The position numbers and the translations under genes were made by a program. From Dysidea avara (taxonomy: Eukaryota; Porifera; Demospongiae; Dictyoceratida; Dysideidae): a stretch of 64,000 nt of DNA. The notes under the pieces were generated by a model. The model was not told the origin of the DNA and did not search any database. It worked only from the letters and a program-made list of their open reading frames with translations. This document shows, piece after piece, positions 58,293 to 64,000 of this stretch (the first letter of the stretch is position 1; each line of letters opens with the position of its first letter). The stretch is from assembly GCF_963678975.1 (NCBI RefSeq), contig NC_089278.1, positions 8,025,479-8,089,478 on the forward strand, given 5' to 3'.

Positions 58293-58964
58293 TTGAAGCT
58301 AACAGGAAAAGGAGAGCACATTTATACAATGACTCATTGCCTGATTCGACGAATTTGTCATCCAGAGATAAATAATTTCTCCTCTAAGGCTACTAAGTGG
58401 GGGTGTGAACACGAGACTTCAGCAAGGTCAGCATATGTAGACATCATGAAAGATGTTCACTCTGGCTTTGTTTGCAAGGAAAGTGGGCTTATTATTAGCA
58501 TCACATATTCCTTCATTGGGGCTAGTCCGGATGGTAATATCCAGTGTGAATGCTGCACTGGAATAGGGGTACTGGAAGTCAAGTTCCCTTATTGCGTTCG
58601 TGATGTTGAACCATCATCAGCTCCCTACATTCAAGATGATGGTAACATTTTGAAAACACAGATGTACTACTATCAAGTACAGACTCAGCTCTTTGTGTGT
58701 TCTGCTGATTTTGTAGTTGCGACTTTTTGTGATGGTAATGCAAGCATCTCAATCCAGAGAATATTTCGAGATGAACACCTGATCAAAGACATAGTTGACA
58801 AAAGTTCTCATTTTTTTGAATTATGTATTCTTCCAGAACTGCTGGCAAAATGGCATTCTCGAGAACAAGTTATGCCAGCACAGACTGCAGCTTTTAGTGA
58901 TACTTACACTTACTGCAAGGAAGACAAGGGCGGTGAGATGGTTGGATGTGACAATGATGATTGA
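58293..58964 (+). pseudogene. YqaJ-like nuclease domain segment
   Basis: Longest intact piece of the interrupted gene (223 codons). It reads TMTHCLIRRICHPEINNFSS, GASPDGNIQCECCTG, GVLEVKFPY and YYYQVQTQLFVCSADF, with the Asp, Glu and Lys expected of a lambda-exonuclease/YqaJ fold. A PHD finger starts at CKEDKGGEMVGCDNDD and shifts frame into 58970-59085. The role in transposition is unknown; DNA processing is a family-based guess. Confidence 0.8.
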
Positions 58965-59131
58965 AAATGGTCAATGGTTCCACCTCTCATGCCTTAATCT
59001 GAAGAATCCTCCACGTGCCAACAAGTGGTATTGTGCAAACTGTCGTAAGTTACTTCAATTTACACGGAAGAAGCAAAAGAAATAATGTTATTATATTAAT
59101 TTACAGTTACAGTATTTGTCATGTAATGATA

Positions 59132-60596
59132 TTAATTATTAGGAACTACAGATTTACTACATAAATTATTTAATGCTGAACAAATAATTATAATTTTGTC
59201 TGTAGTAGCTTTTTCTCCATCTTCCTTAGGTTTCACAAGGTCTATGGGGATACAACTCATCAGAATAGAGTATCTCTGCCTCGTAGCACCTATCACCCTC
59301 TCAATGTGTATACGGACATTTGCCAGTTGGCGAGTTTTCTCAAGATCTTGTGGAGACAACTGCACACATCCACGTGTGAATGCGGGTATTTGTAAAGTTG
59401 CCTGCATTCTGGCAACATCCTCATCAATGTCAAAACCACGGTCAGCAAGGACAATGTCTCCCGGCAATAATTTTGAAAGAAAGCCACAGTTGACAGTCAA
59501 GTGTTTATCACTTATTCTTCCTCCCCAAGCACATGAAACAAAGGTAGTTACTCCTTGTGGACACATTGAGATGAACACTTTAGCAGTGTTAGCATGTTTA
59601 TATTGCAACCATGTTGCTGACTTAGCTACTAAATGAGATGGTGTTTCAATCTTTATCTCATAACAGTCAACAATTGCCACTACTTTAGTTCCATAGCAGG
59701 CACGAAAGCAGTTTGGCATAGTTTTCCACAGCTGCTCCTTCTCTGGCCATTTTATAAGCCACTGCAAACGTGCCATCATAACATCTAGTGTTGCATGGAA
59801 TGAACGTGACACAGTAGCTAGTGATACATTCAATCTATATGTTAGGTCTTGCAGTCCCAGATTAAGCCTCAACTTTAAAAGAACTATGAGGAATGAACAC
59901 CAGTAGAATGCTCGTTTCTCTCCATTACAAAAGGGCTTCATCACAAACTCAAATGTTGACAACAGCAGTGCGCACTTGGTCAGCCCAGTGTAGTAATGTA
60001 CCTTGGAATCATCTGACAAAAAAACCTTTTCATTGAAAAAATTCCAGTCATCTGTCTGAACCCCAACATCACAAGTCTGAGGTGGAGTTGTTTGCACCGT
60101 TTTACTGTGACACAACACTCCTTGATCAGTTTGAGTACCCTCATTAACAAACACACAGCCAGTATCTTCCTCTGATACTTGTGCAACAACACTGGAAGAG
60201 GCAACAGAAGATGAGGTTGCAGCTTCCTCCATTCTTTGCCTTCTCTGTTCAGTTCGTATTGCTCTATCACTAGCTGCTTGAAAAGTACTCACATTGACCT
60301 TGTCATGCCCTAGGTTAATACGTTTTCATAACATATGCTGGTTTACCTAAATAAAATGAATTAGTACAGCACAACACACCTAGTTTGTAGCACTTACCGC
60401 TTTCAAAATGATTACTGCAAACATAAACATTTTCTAAACATGGCAAATCGTCTCTATAACCAAACTCTTCTCCTTTCCGTCGTTATTTCCACCATTTGAG
60501 GTCCTTGATTATGGTTGGTAACTTGTGAAACGAGCAATTGTTCCTTCCAGGCTTGCTACTGTCACTAGAACAGCCAACAATAGCACAGTTAACCAT
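59132..60596 (-). pseudogene. THAP-DDE transposase of the ISL2EU-like element
   Basis: Two exons on minus, 60596-60398 and 60347-59132, with a 50-bp intron. Exon 1 encodes a THAP zinc finger: MVNCAIVGCSSDS, FHKLP, DLKWWK, VYVCSNHFESG (C2CH ligands), with one in-frame TAA. Exon 2 begins KPAYVM, has a frame break or small deletion near 60315, then LGHDKVNVSTFQAASD and an intact 386-codon frame. Catalytic motifs: VAIVDCYEIKIE, VLADRGFDIDED and RIHIERVIG (DDE_4-type). Converges on the YqaJ gene, with 46 bp between the ends. THAP would bind the element ends. Confidence 0.8.
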
Positions 60597-60647
60597 TGTA
60601 TTCACAATACAAACGCTGTAAAAACAACAATCACTACCGCAACGTGG

Positions 60648-61522
60648 TTTATTATTATTATTATTATTTTTACTGAGCAGACAGCACAGCTGATATGCTC
60701 AGGAAAAAAAAGCAATCATAAAATGAATTTAGCTACGTAGTTACAAAGATTACAGTTATAGAGTTCCATACAATGTTTGCAGTTCCGCTGAAAAAGAGTC
60801 AATATTGTTGCTCTCAATGATGGAAGATGGTAAGTTGTTCCAATCCTTAATTGATCTGGAGAAAAAGCTCTGTTGGTATGAATGGGTAGATGAATTTGGT
60901 AGAATAAAAGGATGTGGGTGATATAGTCTGGTGGATCTTGTCATTGAAATAAAATGAAGAGGAATTGACAGTGAATAATCTTGATGTATAATTTTAAAAA
61001 GTGCTTGTAATCTGGATATTTTACGTCTCAGCTGAAGGCTTGGCCAAGGAAGATGCTGTAACATAGCTGTGACTGAGCTGAATCGATTGAAATCATTTAG
61101 GACCCATCTAGCTGCCCTACGCTGTACTTTCTCTAGCTGTTGAATATTGTTATGGTGGTATGGGTCCCAGATGACTGCAGCGTATTCCATTGACGGTCGT
61201 ACTATCGTAAGGTAGGCTGTTGCTTTGATGTTAGATGAGCAGCAACTCAGATTGCGTTTCAAAAAGTTTAATGTTCTATTGGCCTTAGCAGCTATATTAC
61301 TAATATGTGGAGACCATGATAGTTTGTTGTCCAATATAACACCAAGGTAGGAGCGTATTCCATTGACGGTCGTACTATCGTAAGGTAGGCTGTTGCTTTG
61401 ATGTTAGATGAGCAGCAACTCAGATTGCGTTTCAAAAAGTTTAATGTTCTATTGGCCTTAGCAGCTATATTACTAATATGTGGAGACCATGATAGTTTGT
61501 TGTCCAATATAACACCAAGGTT
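60648..61522 (-). mobile_element. 5'-truncated LINE fragment with 173-bp tandem duplication
   Basis: On minus, frame 61334-60756 encodes the C-terminal part of a non-LTR ORF2: DNKLSWSPHISNIAAKANRT, YAAVIWDPYHHNNIQQLEKV, QRRAARWVLNDFNRFSSV, IKDWNNLPSSII, then a stop. The 3' tail is a TTA/TAA microsatellite (60648-60668). The 5' 173 bp is duplicated in tandem (61180-61352 and 61353-61520). It lies between the THAP gene and the right end of the ISL2EU-like element. Confidence 0.75.
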
Positions 61523-61875
61523 GGTTCAACAATATGGCGACCGTAGGTGTGTCCTTTACGTCATTATTTGTTACCATGGAAATGAAAACGCTCTATTGCA
61601 ATTCCCTAGCTTATAGCTAGTTCGTATAATATCTCATGTTTGAAAGGAGGGGAGACTACTTGCATGAGTCCTCTTCTGCATGAATAAACCATCTTTAGTG
61701 CAAAAATAACAGTTGCCTGTGCACGTGATCTCCCAGCTCCCGGTCCCGGTTTTACCAAGAAATCTCCCGCTCCCGCTCCCCCTCCCCCTCCCCTCCCGGG
61801 TTTTACCAATACCCCACCATAGTACAATTATTGTTAAAGTGTTAATGAGAACTATGTGATGTTGCTAGTTTTTAA

Positions 61876-64000
61876 GTGTGTGGGCATCTTCATAAATGCC
61901 CCACAAATTTGATTCTCAATAAAGCAATGTGTATAGATTCTCTGATAGCAATCAAGACACACGATAGACAACCAAGAAGAAAAATTTACCTGTGGAATAG
62001 AGCAGACTCTAGCTTAATAAGAAACTTCTTTTATGACTTTAGCAATGAATATCTGCATTCCAACACCACTGACACACCAATCAACCAGTTGTGGACTGAC
62101 TTTAAATCTGCTTGCCACTTCTGTCTGGACACTTTGGTTCCTAGCAAGTTATCTTCGAACAAGACATCAAACCGACCATGGATCACCACCTACATTAAAA
62201 GAATTTGTAGACGAAAGAAGCGAGCTTATGCTCAGTATTGCCGAACACGCTCACCTGCCGCCTGGCAATATTATAAAACTCTCAAAAATTTAGCTCAAAA
62301 AGAATGCCGTCAAGCCTATAATGACTACTTTTCGAAGCTCATTGACTCCAGTTCCACAGCTAATTCAAAAAAACTATGGTCATATATCAAAAAGCAAACA
62401 TTGGATCACGTTGGAATACCCCCACTGTCACATAATGGTCATACCATCACTGATTCCACCCACAAAGCTAATATCCTCAACGATTATTTTAGCTCAGTGT
62501 TTACCACCGAAGACACCCAGTGTACTCTCACACCAGATGAAAGCCCTTATCTTGATATACAACCTATTTCCATTACTTATGCTGATGTCTCCCAGCTCCT
62601 AACAACTTTGGATGTTTATAAAGCACCAGGACCAGACAAAATCCCATCACACTTATTACAATTAGCCTCTCAAGAAATTGCTCCAGTACTAACTCTGATC
62701 ATCAATTCATCACTTCATCAAGGAGAACTTCCCATGGACTGGAAACATGCTAATATTGTACCTGTATTCAAAAAAGGAGACAAAACACTTGCATCCAATT
62801 ACAGACCAATATCGCTAACCAGTATCAGCTGCAAGATCATGGAGCGCCTAATTCACACTCATCTCTTCTCTCACCTAGAATCAATAAATATCCTCTGCGA
62901 CCAACAACATGGTTTCCGACCTAGAAGATCATGTGAATCACAACTTATTACTACCGTAAACAACATTTCTAAATCTCTTGACTCTGGCTTTCAAATTGAT
63001 ATCATTTTTCTAGATGTATCTAAGGCATTTGATAAAGTCCCCCATCACCGTTTATGTAACAAATTATCCTACTATGGTATTAGAGGGGAACTACTAACAT
63101 GGCCACAAAACTTCCTCATCGGTAGGCATCAACAAGTAACTCTTGACGGTTCAACCAGTGAGTCACATGCAGTTAACTCGGGTGTCCCCCAAGGAACAAT
63201 CTTAGCCCCTCTATTATTTTTATGTTATATTAATGACCTCCCATTATCAATCAATGCCAACATTGGTCTGTATGCTGACGATACCATACTTTATACTGTT
63301 ATTCACTCTACATCCGACTGTTTATCACTTCAAAATGATCTCAACACCTTATCACAATGGGGCACTAGATCTGGTATGTTTTTTAATCCTGATAAAAGTG
63401 TATTCATGAGAATCACTCGTAAACACAATCCGATTACGTACAACTACACCATTAATGACATCTCTATCCAAGAAGTTTCATCTACTAAATATTTAGGAGT
63501 TACAATCACCAATGACTTGTCTTGGTCCACACACATTACTAACATCACATCCAAAGCTCTATCAGTCAAAGCATTCCTACAGAGAAATCTTAAGTCCTGC
63601 CCAACTCAAATCAAATTGAAATGTTATAATGCCATGATAAGACCAATCTTAGAATACGCCAATCCTGTCTGGTCCCCTCACATAAGAAGAGACATTGATA
63701 AGCTTGAATGAGTACAGAGGCAATCTGCCAGATTCATTATGGCCGACTTCTCGCGTTTCAGCAGCGTAACTAACATGCTCATTGACCTTAACATTCCCAG
63801 CTTAGAACACCGCAGACAAGTATCTAGTATCACCCTCCTCTACAAAATTGTTCATAATCTCATTGATATATATCCAGTTGATTTAATCCCTGTCACTTCT
63901 AACACCAGAGGACATGATCAAAGATTTCATCATATCTATGCAAGGACCAATCAGTACAGTAATTCATTCTTCCCTAGATCAATTAGACTGTGGAATTCAC
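61876..64000 (+). pseudogene. LINE ORF2 reverse transcriptase (CR1/Jockey group), runs off window
   Basis: Frame of 611 codons with the standard pre-RT region (RPWITTYIKRICRRKKRAYA), then RT motifs: KAPGPDKIPSHLL, YRPISLTSISCKIMERLI, QHGFRPRRSCESQL, IIFLDVSKAFDKVPHHRL (Asp), GVPQGTILAPLLFLCYINDL, and GLYADDTILY (Asp-Asp). It stops at TGA 63709-63711, but the same frame continues to the window end (QSARFIMADFSRFSSVTNML, FFPRSIRLWNS), so the stop is a mutation. No endonuclease domain is visible upstream, so the element is 5'-truncated or begins in another frame. It would copy RNA into DNA at a target nick. Confidence 0.85.

Larger units (their letters stand above)
46182..59085 (+). pseudogene. 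SWIM-YqaJ-PHD gene of the ISL2EU-like element, interrupted
   Basis: ATG at 46182 encodes MAVDELPL, then the Mutator-like element interrupts the codon series. After 57680 the frame resumes with ARELSISNKRRYLEKLSGIQ (one TAA on the way) and, after a frame break, SELMKGVFPPVT, ending at the donor 57972. The exon from 58067 has a SWIM zinc finger (CTCMAGLGEVCSH). From 58293 a YqaJ-type nuclease domain follows: GASPDG, LEVKFPY, YYYQVQTQLFVC (catalytic Asp, Glu-x-Lys and Gln motifs). The C-terminus (about 58890-59085) is a PHD finger (GEMVGCDN, WFHLSCLNL, WYCANC). There are at least four frame breaks plus the 11.5-kb insertion, so it is dead. Confidence 0.8.
46099..61594. mobile_element. ISL2EU-like DNA transposon (host of the Mutator-like element)
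   Basis: 72-bp inverted termini (46099-46170 and 61523-61594), starting AGAGCGTTTTCATTTCCATG and differing at about five sites, flanked by AT on both sides. Two genes: a plus-strand SWIM-YqaJ-PHD gene (ATG at 46182, then 57680-59085) and a minus-strand THAP-DDE transposase (60596-59132). A transposase paired with a YqaJ-type nuclease is, from memory, typical of the ISL2EU (IS4EU) superfamily. Without its insertions (Mutator-like element, LINE) it would be about 3.1 kb. Confidence 0.75.
43052..61808. mobile_element. Inverted-repeat element E1, split into two arms by nested transposons
   Basis: Left arm 43052-43226 starts TGGTAAAACCGGGAGGGAAG. Right arm about 61597-61808 ends in the complement GGGTTTTACCA. 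Both share TTTCTTGGTAAAACCGG, GCTGGGAGATCACGTGCACA and CTCATGCAAGTAGTCTCCCC. The two arms are adjacent in sequence logic but 18.4 kb apart, because a foldback (43231-46090) and the ISL2EU-like transposon (46099-61594) sit between them. Confidence 0.65.

Noticed and set aside
59196..59636. 146-codon plus frame opposite the THAP-DDE transposase
   Set aside because: Antisense of a conserved DDE domain; no independent features.
62033..62602. Plus-strand frames inside the LINE ORF
   Set aside because: Shadows of the reverse transcriptase frame.

Overview
This is a gene-poor, AT-rich, repeat-dense piece of an animal nuclear genome. A spliced receptor-type tyrosine kinase, introns as short as about 50 bp beside one of 8.7 kb, and metazoan-type transposons (THAP, YqaJ, PHD, SWIM, HIRAN and C48 domains) point to an early-branching animal. 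A demosponge is my best guess, but that is inference. There are no bacterial-type operons, rRNA genes or intact tRNA genes.

Layout. 1-7.1 kb: no confident host gene; a foldback element whose arms are 18-bp minisatellites (1790-2546), a 0.6-kb minisatellite (3185-3765), small inverted-repeat elements and fragments of a dispersed repeat called F1 here. 7.15-22.64 kb: seven exons with consistent phases encode a complete tyrosine kinase domain, from the glycine loop to the last helix and a stop codon. Its last intron holds a 3.67-kb pogo/Tigger-like transposon (15715-19380) with a DDE transposase and a convergent HIRAN plus C48-protease gene. 22.6-27.2 kb: satellite (31-bp unit), hairpin elements and F1. 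27.2-35.0 kb: a Ty3/gypsy element with 147-bp LTRs inserted in an F1 copy. A 3.3-kb inverted-repeat element interrupts its leader at the primer binding site, and that element is itself interrupted by a 2.5-kb Mutator-like foldback. 35-43 kb: MITEs, two non-autonomous hAT elements with perfect 8-bp target duplications, a 1.55-kb near-perfect palindrome and a LINE fragment.

43-61.8 kb is a nest of transposons. A small inverted-repeat element (ends 43052 and 61808) contains a foldback element (43231-46090) and an ISL2EU-like transposon (46099-61594; genes for a SWIM-YqaJ-PHD protein and a THAP-DDE transposase). A young 11.5-kb Mutator-like element (46208-57679) sits in the first exon of the YqaJ gene. 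Its 1,260-bp terminal inverted repeats carry the first transposase exons. The plus strand encodes a transposase joined by splicing to SWIM, C48 protease and PHD modules. The minus strand encodes a shorter 266-aa protein with the same N-terminal exon and the same pre-protease domain but no catalytic core. 61.8-64 kb: a LINE reverse transcriptase running off the window.

The most interesting item is the Mutator-like element with its opposite-strand, core-less sister gene, a plausible built-in regulator. Second is the presence of related C48 proteases in two unrelated transposon superfamilies in one window. Many coding frames are broken by one-base indels, several in homopolymers, so either the copies are decaying or the assembly has residual indel errors.
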